Notes: generated by a model not told the origin, from the sequence alone. Counted from the stretch's first letter, positions 36,266-48,239 are shown. The stretch: DNA of 64,000 bases from Strigamia acuminata (GCA_949358305.1 OX442321.1:3683605-3747604), one strand, 5' to 3'. Program-made: numbers and translations.

Positions 36266-37196
36266 TATGTAAAAGATAAAAATGTAAAAACTCCTGGTGG
36301 CACCTAACCACTGACCTAAATAAATAAAGGTAAATAAAACTGCTGTGAAAAAGCAGTTTTCTGATGGCAGAAATCAAGGCCACAGTAACAAGAGTGACAA
36401 TTCCTAGATACACTTTTGAAAAAGATGGTTAAACTGCACGAGTTTCAATGCAGGTAGATGGAGTTGTACGAAGTATCACGTTGTTGATTTGAATTCACGA
36501 AAGAAGAGAAGGAGGCAGGCTGGCTTTGCCCATGTGACAGTCTTCTCACTGGATGCCACAAGTATCGTAGTGGGTGACAGGCGACCAGTGGAGGGAAAGA
36601 GAAGGAAGAGTTCGAACCAATTAATTCCTAATAAGTGAAGAAAGGATATTTATGCAAAATAAAATTTGTTTCATGCGCATACAATACGCAAAAAAATTCG
36701 TTTTATACAGTAAACAATATAAAAATATGCAAATTGAAAAAATTTATCCAGGTTAGAATTTCAGACTTATAAACGCACAACAAATTCCAATTTGGTAGAG
36801 CATTAGTATACATTTGTTACACATTTGTGATGGTACAAAATACCGTAAGGTTAAGTATCTTATAAAAAGAATACAAATTTTAAAGTGGGTGTTTAAAGTT
36901 AACTTATACTGTATAACTTTCGGGTTTGGAAATTTTGCATTTCAGTTATATTTCCAAAATATTTTATGGACGAAAATCTATTTTTTTTTGCAGTGGTAGC
37001 TATCAAATAGTTTCCAAACCAACTTGGGATAGGGCAAAGGGTCCACTGAACACCTGCCCAGTCCTTCCTTCCACGTGAAAAAGGGATTTTTTGGGGTTGG
37101 TACGTTCTCTGCTTGATTGAAGTGGATTGTTTGAATGAGTTAAAAGCGGACCAGCATAGTTGAACTTATTTGCATGAGTGTGTATTTTAATATCAA
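36266..37196. repeat. Dispersed-repeat fragment and unassigned spacer
   Basis: The stretch 36361-36835 matches the right half of the repeat at 60695-61500 (shared GCTGGCTTTGCCCATGTGAC, GACAGGCGACCAGTGGAGGG, GTTCGAACCAA). The rest is AT-rich with no gene. Confidence 0.6.
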
Positions 37197-37640
37197 ATTT
37201 ATTTATTTATTCATTTATTTATTTATTTATCTATTACGCACTCCATAGGAATAAAAAGGTTATGGTTACACAGGATTACAAAACATTTTGCAAGTTGAAC
37301 TGGTGACAATACAAGCGACGATGGAAGTGACGGCAGTGAGCCAAGAAGCTGGCAGCCATACAGTCGAAAGATGGAAGAGCGCAGCTCCAACGGGAGGTTA
37401 TTCCATTTATGGAGAATATGATACGGGAACGATTTGGCCAGATAAGTTGAGATGTACGTCGCAGGTTCAAACTTATGTCTGCGAGTGGTGCGAACGGAAG
37501 CGCCAGGGTGGTACTGATCAGCGATATCATGAGCAGGGTGATTGGGGTTCCGAAGGGCGTCGCCCACAGACGAGAGATCGTATAGCAGCAGTAGGTTCGA
37601 CAGGGACAGAATGTTATGTCTGTTACAATAGGGAGTGATA
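37197..37640 (-). mobile_element. 5-prime-truncated LINE (non-LTR retrotransposon) 3-prime end
   Basis: The minus strand encodes the extreme C-terminus of a non-LTR retrotransposon ORF2: a KSFPYHILHKWNNLPLELRS motif, the (S)F-Y-x-x-x-x-x-WN-x-LP signature typical of jockey/CR1/L2-like elements, preceded by a TRRHKF stretch (frame at 37223-37567, with similarity continuing to about 37640). The stop lies next to a TAAA/TAAAT microsatellite tail (37197-37235), as expected for the 3-prime end of such elements. Reverse transcriptase and endonuclease parts are absent. Confidence 0.75.
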
Positions 37641-38508
37641 TGAAATGAAACTAATGAGTGAACTTTTGCTCCTACAGTACTTGTATATAACCTTGTCTAG
37701 CACTTGAATGCGTGTCTAATATACAGATGTGAAAATTACCTTTTAATTACTCGTCTAAATGTTATGTGGTGATCTCAAATTGTTTCACCACTTAGGAGAT
37801 AAATATTAATTATTTTCTAATTAATTTGGCTTGGCACACGCCAAGTCAGATCATGTGACCAAGGGGAGAAATCTTCCCTAGGCACATATCACCCCAGGTT
37901 GGCCCGGATGAAAACGGTAATTAACCGTTATGATGCAATAATCACTTGTTGCACCAGTTTTAGCTAATTGCCCAGATTATCTGCGCAATATTGAAGCGCG
38001 CCGGGCTCGCGCCTTAGCTTCAAACGGGTCTCTGAATTATACAACACAACCCTCAACATCACTGCTTTTTGCTACGTCTGAAAAGTATTGATAGAGGACT
38101 GTGTTCTTATCCAGTTTCACCAGCTTTCATTGTGCAACACCGTGCAATGCAAGCTATTCGCGTAGATCAACCGCCGTTGATTTCCGCATCGAAGTAGAAG
38201 TTCCCGATCGCTGTGAACCATCGCCATTGCAAGTGCGCGAACACTTGCCATCGCCATCGTACGCCGAACGAACGCCTGCCCGACGTGAACCACCGCCATC
38301 GAGCCGTCGTACGCCGAGTGTACTGTGTTCGCTTCCCTGCTTGACATAGTGTTATTTTTCTAACTGTTATTTTATGACGCTGTTTCCACAGCGCCCCCTG
38401 TATTTTTAACCTGTGAATAAAAATTAGTCATGTAAATTTCAACTACCCAACGGTAACGTTTATTCCGGCTCTCCACATATTTCCAACATTGAGTGAAAAC
38501 ACCTCAAA
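37641..38508 (+). mobile_element. Probable LTR/leader of the gag element
   Basis: This region precedes the gag frame and is less AT-rich than its surroundings. An AATAAA at 38416-38421 could be the LTR polyadenylation signal. The LTR left boundary could not be set: no second LTR copy lies downstream for comparison. A frame of 82 codons at 38101-38349 is repetitive (CCATCGCCAT-type repeats) and is not treated as a gene. Confidence 0.45.
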
Positions 38509-38521
38509 TGGCGACGAGGAT
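38509..38521 (+). other. Putative retrotransposon primer-binding site
   Basis: TGGCGACGAGGAT follows a CA-containing stretch (ACCTCAAA) about 165 bp before the gag ATG. The TGG start and position suit a tRNA primer-binding site of an LTR element. No tRNA match could be run. Confidence 0.4.
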
Positions 38522-38686
38522 TGGATAAAAAACCAGCGTGCTACACCAGGACCACATCCGCACAAGTTTTGCAAGTTTTCCGAGCCTTTTTGGACTTTTT
38601 GGCAATTTTTGCATGCTGACCACCACGTGTTAGGCCTGCGATCATTGTCTTCGTGTCGACCGTTTTTCACCGTTTTTTGCTTCGAG

Positions 38687-39544
38687 ATGGCGACCGCAGT
38701 TTTCTACGAGTTTAACCCCACCGGCGACTGGGAGCTTTATATCGATCGAATGCAGGCGTTTTTCGGGTACCACGACATTGTAGACGATAAGAAGAAGGTG
38801 AACTTGCTGATTTCGTGCGTTGGGGACGACAACTACAAATGTATGTCGGACCTGGCTAGTCCAAAGAAGCCAAACACCATGACTTTCGCTGATTTAACCG
38901 CATTAATGACCAAACATGCGCGTCCCAAGCCCATGCTGTTGGCCGAACGAAATCGTTTCCAGCGGCGGAACCAAGGACAGACCGAATCCATCGCAGACTT
39001 TGCATTTGCTCTCCAGTCGCTTGCAAAGACGTGCGAGTACGCGGAAAACCTGTCCCTTACTCTCAGGGATCGTTTTGTGTGCGGTTTGCGCAGTGAACGA
39101 ATAATATCGACGCTTGTCCATCTGCCAGATATTTCCTTCGACAATGTCTACAACCACGCCATTTCCATGGAGCTGACATTGTCGGAAGTTCCGAATTTCC
39201 GTCAGGAATCCACCACAAGTCGGCACAAAGTCGGCAACACCGAGAAGTCGCACAGCAACGGCAATCGTGCCTACACCAAACTGCGTAATTCGACGAACGC
39301 AGAAGCGACGCACCAGCCACCGGGCAACACCCAAGCGTCTGGCAACGGCCCAAAATGTGCTTCGTGCGGAGGAACGGACCACCGACGTGACGACTGCACG
39401 CATCGATACGCGACATGTTTCGGATGCGGAAAGAAAGGCCACATCAAGTCCGCTTGCATGTCCGCCGGCAGGCCCGTAACTACTACTCCACAACAAGTCC
39501 ACTACCAGTCCACCCAGCCTCCTTTGAAACTGGAATTTTATTAA
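38687..39544 (+). CDS. gag: Ty3/gypsy-type Gag with two zinc knuckles
   Basis: A 285-codon frame encoding a capsid-nucleocapsid polyprotein. The N-terminal half has the retrotransposon Gag layout (WELYIDRMQAFF, later LLAERNRF and QGQTESIADFAFALQSLAK, then LRDRFVCGL). The C-terminus has two CCHC zinc knuckles of the form CX2CX4HX4C: CASCGGTDHRRDDC and CFGCGKKGHIKSAC. The frame stays open upstream to 38489, but that part would overlap the primer-binding site, and the ATG at 38687 (GAGATGGCG) is the better start. No protease, reverse transcriptase or integrase follows, so this copy is truncated or non-autonomous. Its GC content and codon use differ clearly from the AT-rich IR exons. It would package its own RNA into cytoplasmic particles. 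Confidence 0.85.
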   Translation: MATAVFYEFNPTGDWELYIDRMQAFFGYHDIVDDKKKVNLLISCVGDDNYKCMSDLASPKKPNTMTFADLTALMTKHARPKPMLLAERNRFQRRNQGQTESIADFAFALQSLAKTCEYAENLSLTLRDRFVCGLRSERIISTLVHLPDISFDNVYNHAISMELTLSEVPNFRQESTTSRHKVGNTEKSHSNGNRAYTKLRNSTNAEATHQPPGNTQASGNGPKCASCGGTDHRRDDCTHRYATCFGCGKKGHIKSACMSAGRPVTTTPQQVHYQSTQPPLKLEFY

Positions 39545-39905
39545 TTCCACTCCGGAAACACTCCAAATCATCGGAGTGGGGGAAGAATCTCCACGATTTT
39601 CCTTTCCTTTCATCACAAACAACATTGATGTGCGTTCCCGCTTCCACGCCGCGCATTCCGGCTATCACGCCACTCGTTTCGGCCATCATTCCGCGCCTAC
39701 CGGCCATCGTTCCACTCGTTCCAACAACGTTCCGCACGTTTCAGCCATCGTCCTTACGTTCCGGCTTTCATTTCTGCATCCAGCATCCGCTCAACCGCAT
39801 CAGCATCCGCAAATGTTATAATTTAGAAAATCCTTTTCTTTATGTAACTAATTCCTTCCACTTTTATTCATTTTAATTACATGTTTGATTTTCCATAATG
39901 ATAAA
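39545..39905 (+). other. Post-gag stretch without pol
   Basis: After the gag stop, 39640-39775 is a run of related short units (TTCCGGC, GGCCATC(A/G)TTCC, CACTCGTTCC), low-complexity rather than protein-like. The remainder is AT-rich. I see no protease DTG/DSG motif in any frame. Confidence 0.5.
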
Positions 39906-40525
39906 TTGTAAAATTAACCCTAGATAATTAAAGGCCGCAATATAAGTCTTATATAGCATTCAACTGCGATAACTCAAGCATACTAATTAGTAATTTGTTT
40001 GAAATAACCCGGATCGCAGCAGTTATCAGTTTCTATTGTGATGACATCACTTCGGTCACTAATACGACAACCAATGGGAAAAGGTACTCTTGTATCCATG
40101 CTGCAAGAGTGGACTATAAAAGGCCCAACATCCTGTTTGTGGCCAAAGTTCTGTAGGAACAGCTGTACTCTGTAATCAACATCTGGCTGTTCTCTCCACT
40201 CTTGTCCGCCATGGTGACACTTAGGGACTTGGTCGGTATGTCAGTCCCAGCACCGTGAGCGATGGAATGGAATGGATGGAATGGACATCTGCGTGACCAC
40301 GCTGTACAAACGGTTAGTCATAACCACATGTTGTGCCGTGTGTGGTCACAGGTAGAGCAATGCAGCGTAGCAATGGAAGAGACATAAGATAATGACACAC
40401 TAGAAACTGAATAAAAGCCATAAACTATGACTGCAGTCTCTTATGTGTCTCTTTATCTTCACTTGTCGTGCGTCCGGCGCTGCTTGGGCAATCCCGTGCC
40501 TAAACGGCGCCCGTCCACTCTAACA
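39906..40525 (+). mobile_element. LTR-like segment with TATA and poly-A signals
   Basis: A TATAAAA (40115-40121) lies about 295 bp upstream of AATAAA (40410-40415), and the segment ends ...CTCTAACA exactly where the IR 3-prime flank resumes (ATGGGAACATCACAAGTAAG; compare about 45190-45290). This spacing fits U3-R-U5 of an LTR. The left end and target duplication were not found, so solo LTR status is not proven. Everything from 36266 to here interrupts the gene 2-gene 3 spacer. Confidence 0.4.
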
Positions 40526-40732
40526 ATGGGAACATCACAAGTAAGTTCTTAGACAGTCAAATATACGATTGACTTAATTGAACAAGTCATTACTCATTAA
40601 TTTGAGTGTGTTAAATGCTTGGATAGATTTTGTAGAAAAGTCATGAGAACTTTAATCAATACAATAATAAACTGCAATTGACAAATGTAAGATGGAACAT
40701 TTCATAAATAAAACGAGAAGTGTGTATTGAAT
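40526..40732 (-). other. 3-prime flank of IR gene 3
   Basis: Conserved downstream flank of the IR genes: GTAAGTTCTTAGACAGTC, TTAATTTGAGTGTGTTAAAT, CAATAATAAACTG, ending GTGTATTGAATTTAC before the stop codon. Confidence 0.6.
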
Positions 40733-42518
40733 TTACAAAATAAATTTAACAGTAATTAGTTCAAATATACCAATAATTAAAGACATTAAAATCATGCCCA
40801 TTAAGATTATAAAAGGTCCAATTATTTGACCAAACAAAACCGGATTAAAATGATCTACTACACATTCCGGTGGTTTGGGGTAGTGATGTTGATATTCAAC
40901 TGATAAGATTCCATACTCCTTCAATAATAAAATTCTGTTTGAGAAAATATTTCAATTTTTGTTTGATAATAAAAATGACTGCAATTTGTTTACTTGCGAT
41001 TGAAATAATCCATATAAGCAAATTGTTTTGAATATCCTAACGACATAGGATTTCTGCTCACATAATGAGATGCAACAGCAAAACTGCAATTTCTATAAAC
41101 CGAATTTCCTACCCAAATGAATCCAAATTTTCCACCACACGCCAACTCAATTCCATCACGAACAGTACGGACTTTCATAGGATGGTTTCTATTAAAAATG
41201 ACTATTTTATAAAATTGAGCAAATAAAAATTTTACCATAATACTTTGAATATTTCTTCAACACTAGAGCCTTTTAAAATCGCTGGCAAATATTTTGTATT
41301 TTCCAACATGTCGTCAAGGGAGGTAAATGGAACTTTGATGTCTGTTGTTGCAAGCAAAGAAGTTAATGTGGAATTGTAACTGACCCACAGCAACATCGAA
41401 AATGTGATATAGACTATGAAGACAATTTTCATGGCCTTCAATGAAAAAGTATTGAAATTTCCTAAAACATAGTGAAGGCAAAGATATCAATTTTTTTCGA
41501 TCAATTTTTCTTAAATACGGTATGAACCTTGTATAACAATTGGCCAACCAAGCAGGACATTGTTAATTAAATTTAAAAAACAACTCTGATAATGTTTTGT
41601 GTTTGATAAATGAGTTGCTAATACACTGATAAAAATAACCACCAAGCTTGTTGCAAATATGCACAGCCACATTTCTAAATTGAACTGTTGCAAATAGAAA
41701 CCACAATTCCATTCGCGCCGATCTAATTTTCTATACAAAATTTCATACAGAAATGGATAGAATTGCGGTGAGAAGTTTACGTAGTCTCTTCTCTGTCTGC
41801 TCATTATTAGCCCAACAGAAATGTCGGCCATCTAAACAAAAGGAGAGGTAATTTAAAATTCCAATTATAAATTTATTAGCTAATGATGTGTAATACACAC
41901 CCCTTGTGTAAGATCACCTATCATCCCTGTCCAACTTCCATTTGCAAAGGTTCCAAATTGTTCATGTTTGTTGCGAATGATTTTAAAACTTGTAAGTTTT
42001 CAGAAATTTGTACAATTAATCGGTTGATATAAGTAAATGACTTCATTCTTTGTTTATATTTTACCTTGTGTTAAATTGAGTTTTAAAGATGTTGAAAATT
42101 TCTCCAAAATAACCTCCTAGTATCAGTAAATTATTTACGTAAGTTAATGTAATCGATCGTGGAAACTACAGAGAACATTTAAAAAGCTGTTTGTTTACTG
42201 GAAATGTAGTCCTACTATGAATAATAATATTGAAACGTGACCATCTTATCCTTGGTTCATGGTCCTACTTACATGAATAACTGTTAACCTTATTTCCTTC
42301 TCCAGAAGTTGAATTCTTCCGTTCTTTTGCATACCACTTTTAATCTTTTATTTTAACACATTCAGAATAAACGCTTAAAATTTAATCAATTTGAACACAA
42401 CTTACGGATCGATTATCACAATTTAGTTGTAAAAAAGACTTTTTCGCATCAATTCTTTGCCATTTGTATCCCAAATACTGAAATTCATTCTGCAATATAG
42501 AGAGCATTTAAACTACCA

Positions 42519-44095
42519 TGTGACGGTTACACTGTCATACACTTTACTAATATAGGACGATTATTTCACCGATAGATGGCGCTGATGCGTGTTAGCGGTA
42601 ATTTCAAATTTCGACAATTTTTGAGTGAATAAAATATAAATTACTATTTATATTTTATTCCACTGCAACTTTAGACACTTTTAAATACTTTTGGATGTTT
42701 AAATACTAGTTGATTTATTTGTCACATAATTCTATTGAATTATGTGCAAACTTTACACCTGGTGAAGTCACCCTTCGTCACCCACTGTGAGTTGGACTCC
42801 TTTTGGATTATAGTCAAAAGGACTTAATCCAAAATGTGTCCTGCGTATCCAGTTCCTGTAGTGGACCTAGTAGAAGACTATGTCCTGAGTATCCACTTCC
42901 TATGACCTAGGATTGGATGGATTTAGCTGCCCAGTGATCCCATTGGATCACTGAACAACTATTCTCCTCACCGAGTATATATCCCTCTGCAAAACGGATA
43001 TAGCTCGCTCTTGTTCTTGTTTTGTTTGATACTGATATTACTTGAGCACATATTATACTTCTCTGCGTTCCGACAATCCGTTGAAGAAATACTTGATATT
43101 TAGTGTAAGTATCTAGAGTGGGTAGAAGACTCACAGACACACTGCCCGCCTCTTCATGCCAACATTCCGTTGTAGAAATGTCGTAACTAGAGTGAGTAAT
43201 TCACAGACACATTTAAGTGTAGTATCTAGAGTGGGGTACAACCCACAGACGCACTCCCTCCAGCTTCATGCCAACATTCCGTTGTAGAATGCAGAATCTA
43301 GAGTGGAGTAAAATTTACAGACGCATTGGTAATGTAGAATCTAGAGTGGAGTATTTATATTTCACAGACGCATTATCAGAGTAATCGACGCGGAGTAATT
43401 TCCCGGTTACTCTCCCGCCAGCCAGGACCGAGTGGAGTAATTTCCCGGCGATGGATAACCTTTCCTGCGAAATACTTCGATTCAATTCGTTGTTGGTTGG
43501 ATGGAACATTTAAGCTTGACTTAGATGTTGATTGCACTCGGGGCAAAAATAGCTCGGCGCTATTTTAATATATTATTTATTTTCACAGTTTTAGTTAAGT
43601 TTGTGACTCTAAAATATCATGATTAATTCCATAGAATTAATATGAATATTTATTCTCACATTGTTACATCTCGCGGTAATTATTGATTACAATAATTATC
43701 TGCGATGCGATGTGTGTGACGATACAGAAAAGTCAACCGCACCTCTCGGATATAACCCACCCAGCCTAACCATTTACACGCCTTTTAGAACCAAACCCCG
43801 GACCATTTAGAAGCCAAAGCCATTCATAGATGACATCTCTTACGTCACAGCAATAAGACCGTTACAAATTCTTATTGCATGACTGAAGCCTTCAAATGAT
43901 ATTATTTCAGGGCTTTTGCCAAATAACTGTATAGTTTAACTTATCGTCATTTTAGCCACTTGTAGGCATAAAGTTTCAAACCGGAATAAATGTTATATGT
44001 TTTGAGAAAACATCAGGTTTGCATATTTTACACTTTCACACAGATAGTTCACACTTTAGTTTAGCAATTGCTATCTCCAGAAGGTAATCGTCACA
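42519..44095. mobile_element. 1.58-kb TGTGAC-ended insertion in IR copy 3
   Basis: Aligning with other copies, the cassette half-exon sequence breaks at about 42512 and resumes at about 44098 (CCAATAAGAGAAAATTCC). The ends are inverted repeats (TGTGACGGTTA left, TAATCGTCACA right) with ACCA on both sides. No transposase frame exists. The interior (about 43100-43450) holds repeated units. It is probably a non-autonomous DNA transposon related to 48617-48794. Confidence 0.7.
43100..43450. repeat. Internal subrepeats of the gene-3 insertion
   Basis: The motif TCTAGAGTG(G/A)(A)GTA followed by CACAGACGCA(TT/CT) recurs about five times with spacings of roughly 50-60 and 110 bp. GCCAACATTCCGTTGTAGAA occurs twice, and GAGTAATTTCCCGG twice. 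Confidence 0.7.
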
Positions 44096-44795
44096 ACCAA
44101 TAAGAGAAAATTCCTACACTAAAGCCAAATGAAACTGAATTATAAATGCACAACAAAAAACTAATACAGAAGTTTATCAATACCATATGATGGAAACACT
44201 TTTCAGAAAACGATTAAGAGATTTTCCTTGCACCAATGAGGTTACAGCTCATTGCTTACAAAGTTGCCCATTTTATAGCCCTAGGTGAAGTGACAGTTTG
44301 AGGGCCATAATTAATAAAAAAAATTCTAAAAAAAAATTTTAAATAATAATTTAGGCCCCCTTAAAATTGGGGGTCTTAGGCGTGCACCTTTTGAGCCTAG
44401 ACCAAAACGCGCCTCTGCAATTACACCAGCAAGCAGTGAAAACATTAATGTTGCATACAGAAATGAGCAAAAAATGTCGTTTTTTGGGCAAGCCGTTTCC
44501 ATCGCAGGTTTAATTTTAGTTTTAAGTTGGTATTTTCGCTTAATTAATGGTGTATCACAAATTGTGCTATAATTCAGTATCATTTTAAATGTATCATTAT
44601 GTTAATGTGTGCTCAGAAACAGTTTTTCTGTTTGATTTTGGTATTATAGATTCTTAATTGAAGAAGCTTTAACACAAAATTTAGCTATCCATTTTACGTC
44701 ATCATTTCCTAAGCATATTAAGCTTACTAGTATACTCAAAAATGTTTTAACTTACATGTTTGAAGCGATATAATTACGAGTACAAGAAAAATCAT

Positions 44796-45459
44796 TGTAA
44801 GCCTTTACCAGTGTTAATACAATACCAGTAAGGTATTAAAACTGTTTGCTAGAAATCGCCAAGCTGTCTTGAGTTTAACCGAATGCACTGCATGAACAAG
44901 GCCTGTGCTGATGATAATGTCATTTACCAGAGAAAACAATATTGATTGTAATCTTAGAATGATTAGAATCATGCATTTTTAATCTTAGTTTTGCAAATTG
45001 ATCATTTTTCTCTTGTGCTGCTAAAAGTAAATTTACTGCTAATTCATGTTATTAGTGTAAATTAAACTGCTCGTGCCTTCACGGCAAAGCCACCGTGTCA
45101 AACACATGCTCACAAAAGAATTAATTAATATCGACTAGAGAGAATTTTACGATGGTGGCGCCACTACCGTGTGCTTAACTTTAGGTTTAACATGGGAACA
45201 TCAAAGTATAAACAATACCCCAGAATGAAGATATATAAACACTACATAGCACTAATCTAATCAGTAATCACTGATCACAGGTAAGTTCTTAGGCATGCTC
45301 CAGACAGTCCAATATATGATTGACTTAATTGAGTGTATGAAATGCGTTGACAGACTTTGTTGAAAAGTCGTGTGCATTTGACTTAATACAATAATAAACT
45401 GCAATTTACAAAATTAAGGTGCAACATTTTTTAATTTAAACAAGAAGTGTGTATTGAAT
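44796..45459 (-). promoter_or_regulatory. Spacer between IR genes 3 and 4: type-B upstream block, then gene-4 3-prime flank
   Basis: Positions 44796-45177 match the type-B upstream block of gene 2 (35914-36265). From about 45190 the shared IR 3-prime flank begins (AACATGGGAACATCAAAG ... GTGTATTGAATTTAC). The whole spacer is only 664 bp, the shortest in the cluster, and shows what an undisturbed repeat unit looks like. Confidence 0.6.
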
Positions 45460-48239
45460 TTACAAAATGAATTTAGCAATAATCAGTTCAAATACACTAA
45501 TAATTAAAGACATTGAAATTACGCCCATTAAGATTATAAAAGGTCCAATTATTTGACCAAACGAAACTGGATTAAAATGATCTACTACACATTCCGGCGG
45601 TTTGGGGAAGAAACGTTGATAGGAAACTGATAAGATTCCATACTCCGTCATCAGTAAAATTCTGTTTAAGAAAATATTTCAATTTTTGTTTGATAATAAA
45701 ACGAACTGCAATTTATTTACTTGCGATTGAAATACTCCATGTAGGCAAATTGTTTTGAATATCCCAACGATATAAGTTCTCTGCTGACATAATGAGATGC
45801 AGCAGCAAAACTGCAATTTCCATCAATCACATTTCGTGCCCCAATCAATCCAACTTTTCCAGCATATCCCAACTCAATTCCATCATGAGCAGTAAGAACT
45901 CTTAAAACAGTTTTATTTTCGTAAGGTGGTTTCTATTAAAAATAACTGTTTTATAAAATGCGGCAAATAACATCTTTATCGTAATACCTGGAATATTTCT
46001 TCGCTACTACCACCTTTGCGTATCGCTGGCAAATATTCTGTATTTTCCAACATGTCGTCAAGGGAGGAAAATGGAACTTTGATGTCCGTTATTGCAAGCA
46101 AAGAAGTCAATGTGGAATTGTAACTACCCCAGAGCAACATCGAAAATATGACATAGACTATGAAGACAATTTTCATGGCCTTCAATGAAAAAGTATTGAA
46201 ATTTCCTAAAACATTGTGAAGTCAAAGATATCAATTTTTTTATATCAATTTCCTGTAAATACGACATAAACCTTGTATCACAATTGGCCAACAAAGCAGG
46301 ACATTGTTAATTAAATTTAAAACATAACTCTGATAATGTTTTGTGCTTGATAAACGACTTGCTAATACACTGATAAAAATAACCATCAAGCTTGTTGCAA
46401 ATATGCACAGCCACATTTCTGGATTGAACTGTTGCAAATAGAAACCGTAATTCCATTCGTGCCGATCTAATTTTCTATACAAAATTTCATAGAGATATGG
46501 AAAGAATTGCGGTGAGAAGTTTACGTAGTCTCTTCTCTTTCTGGTCATGCTAACTCCAGTAGAAATGTCGGCTGTCTACACAAAATGAACAAAAATTTAA
46601 CATGCCTAATATCACTATACATAACTTTGATGGGTAATACCCACCCCTTGTGTAAGATCACCAATCATCCCTGTCCAACTGCCATTTAGAAAGGTTCCAA
46701 ATTGTTTATGTTTGTTCCAAATGATTTTAAAACTTGCAAGTTTTCAGAAATTTGTACAATTAATCGGTTGATATAAGTAAATAACTTTATTCTTTCATTA
46801 TATTTTACCTTCCGTTAAATTGAGTTTTAAAGATGTTGAAAACTTCCCCAAAATAACCACCACGTAGAAGTAACTTATTTACACCAGTTAACATAAGTTC
46901 TGGTGGAAACTACAGAGAACATATAAAAAGAAGTTTGTTTACTGGAAATGTAGTCCTACCATTAATAACATGGATACATATCCTTGTGTTATTTTCTATT
47001 GATTCGTTGTTTAGTGCACTGATTGCATGACAGTATTGCTTGCTAACTAAGCATGTTTGTTACCTCTTGTCTTCCCAGAATACAGTTCGGTTATATATTA
47101 TGTGGCGCCATCGGTGGCAAAACGCGCTGTACTTGTGGATACGTGACCATGTTGTTCTTGGTTTGTGGTCCTACTTACCTGAACAACTGTTAACCTTATT
47201 TCCTTTTCCAAAAGCTGAATTCCTCCGTTCATTTGGATTCTTTTAATCTTTTATTTTAACACATTCAGATTAAACGCTTAAAAATTAATCAATTTGAACA
47301 CAACATACAGATTGATTGTCACAACTCAGTTGTAAAAGAGACTTTCTTGAATCAATTCTTTGCCATTTGTATCCCAAATACTGAAATTCGTTCTGCAATG
47401 CACGATGGAAACAATTTTCAAAAAACGATTAAGAGATTTTACTTACACCAAGGAGGTTACAGCTCATTGCTTACACAGTGGCGGTTCTGCAATTACACTA
47501 TACTATTTCCACACTCAAGAGTGACCCTGGAAGCTGGGCTCCCATTGGCCTACTTAGAACTGCAATGCAACTACTGCTACACAAGTTATATAGCTCGGCC
47601 AATGGGAGCCCAGCTTCCAGGGTCACTCTTGAGTGTGGAAAAAGTATAGCATGCAGTGAAAACATGCAGCAATTATATGAAATTGTCGGTTTTTAGGCAA
47701 GCCGTTGCCATTGCAGCTATCATTTTCCAGTGTTTAGTTATAAAGTTTGAATTTTCGCTTAATAAATGGAGTAGTAGTATAACAAATTGTGTGATAACGC
47801 AGTATCATTTTGGATTTATTATTACGTTAATGTGTGCTCAGAAACAGTTTTTGTGTATGATTTTGGTATTATATATTTTTAGATGAAGATTATACTAGTA
47901 GGAATATGAGTATCAATATCTTACCTCGGAATTACTTCTCAAAAAATCGTCTGAAAGCAAGATTAAATGCTTGTGAAATTATAATTAAACACTAAATCGA
48001 TATACAGTTTGTATATTATACAGTACTGTATAGCCATTTACCATTATTCGAAATCAGAGTCACACTAGAACATTTGGTTGAGTAGAATTGTACATTTGTG
48101 GTCTTATTGTAAGCAATGGAACATACTGAATCAAGAAATTTAGCTATTCATTTAATGTCATTTCCTATTAAGCTTGTACTCAAAAATGTTTTAACTTACA
48201 TGTTTGAAATGATATGATTACGAGTACAAGAAGAATCAT
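45460..48239 (-). CDS. Ionotropic receptor (IR), copy 4
   Basis: Complete open IR gene of about 475 residues. Exons: E1 48200-48239 (MILLVLVIISFQT signal peptide), E2 48042-48125, E3 47925-47950, E4 47309-47392, E5 47179-47247, E6 46809-46909, E7 46645-46732, E8 46272-46575, E9 45988-46205, E10 45721-45932, E11 45460-45661. The cassette upstream of E4 has been deleted, leaving only a scrap (about 47401-47414) whose acceptor AG is gone, so E3 must join E4 at TTGCAG. The donor of E4 is GTATGT and that of E7 GTGGGT, both usable. E8 has TRKRRDYVNFSPQF (binding arginine), M1 and WPIVIQG; E9 has SYNSTLTSLLAI; E10 has LGYAGKVGLIGARN and NCSFAAASHYV; E11 has M4. A small TIR element lies in intron 3. 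Lies between copies 3 and 5 on the same strand. Confidence 0.86.
47498..47649. mobile_element. 152-bp palindromic MITE in intron 3 of gene 4
   Basis: The two arms of about 54 bp are inverted copies with two or three mismatches, starting CTATACTATTTCCACACTCA and ending at CCCATTGGCC. Genes 2 and 3 show the empty site (CTGCAATTACA...GCA(T/A)GCAGTGAAA near 34790 and 44420). The CTATACT terminus is shared with the element at 56503-56907. Confidence 0.85.

Larger units (their letters stand above)
40733..44795 (-). pseudogene. Ionotropic receptor pseudogene, copy 3
   Basis: An IR gene with the family plan but several lesions. Surviving exons: E1 44756-44795, E4 42406-42489, E5 42273-42344 (72 nt, one codon longer than usual), E6 42065-42165, E7 41901-41988, E8 41528-41831, E9 41244-41461, E10 40994-41188, E11 40733-40934. 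E2 and E3, which should lie between about 44300 and 44750, are not recognisable. E10 is 195 nt instead of 212: a 17-bp deletion near 41178 shifts the frame, and a stop follows. The E9 donor region has changed (CAAAGTATTA for CCAGGTATTA). The cassette exon ahead of E4 (about 44161-44198) has a changed donor, and its second half is split by a 1.58-kb insertion. Exons E5-E9 remain open, so inactivation seems recent. A regulatory or truncated product cannot be excluded. Confidence 0.85.

Noticed and set aside
37288-37638. 116-codon plus-strand frame
   Set aside because: It lies antisense to the LINE ORF2 tail, which has a recognisable WNNLP motif on the other strand.
38903-39625. 240-codon minus-strand frame
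   Set aside because: It is antisense to the gag frame, which carries two CCHC knuckles; the antisense frame follows from its base composition.
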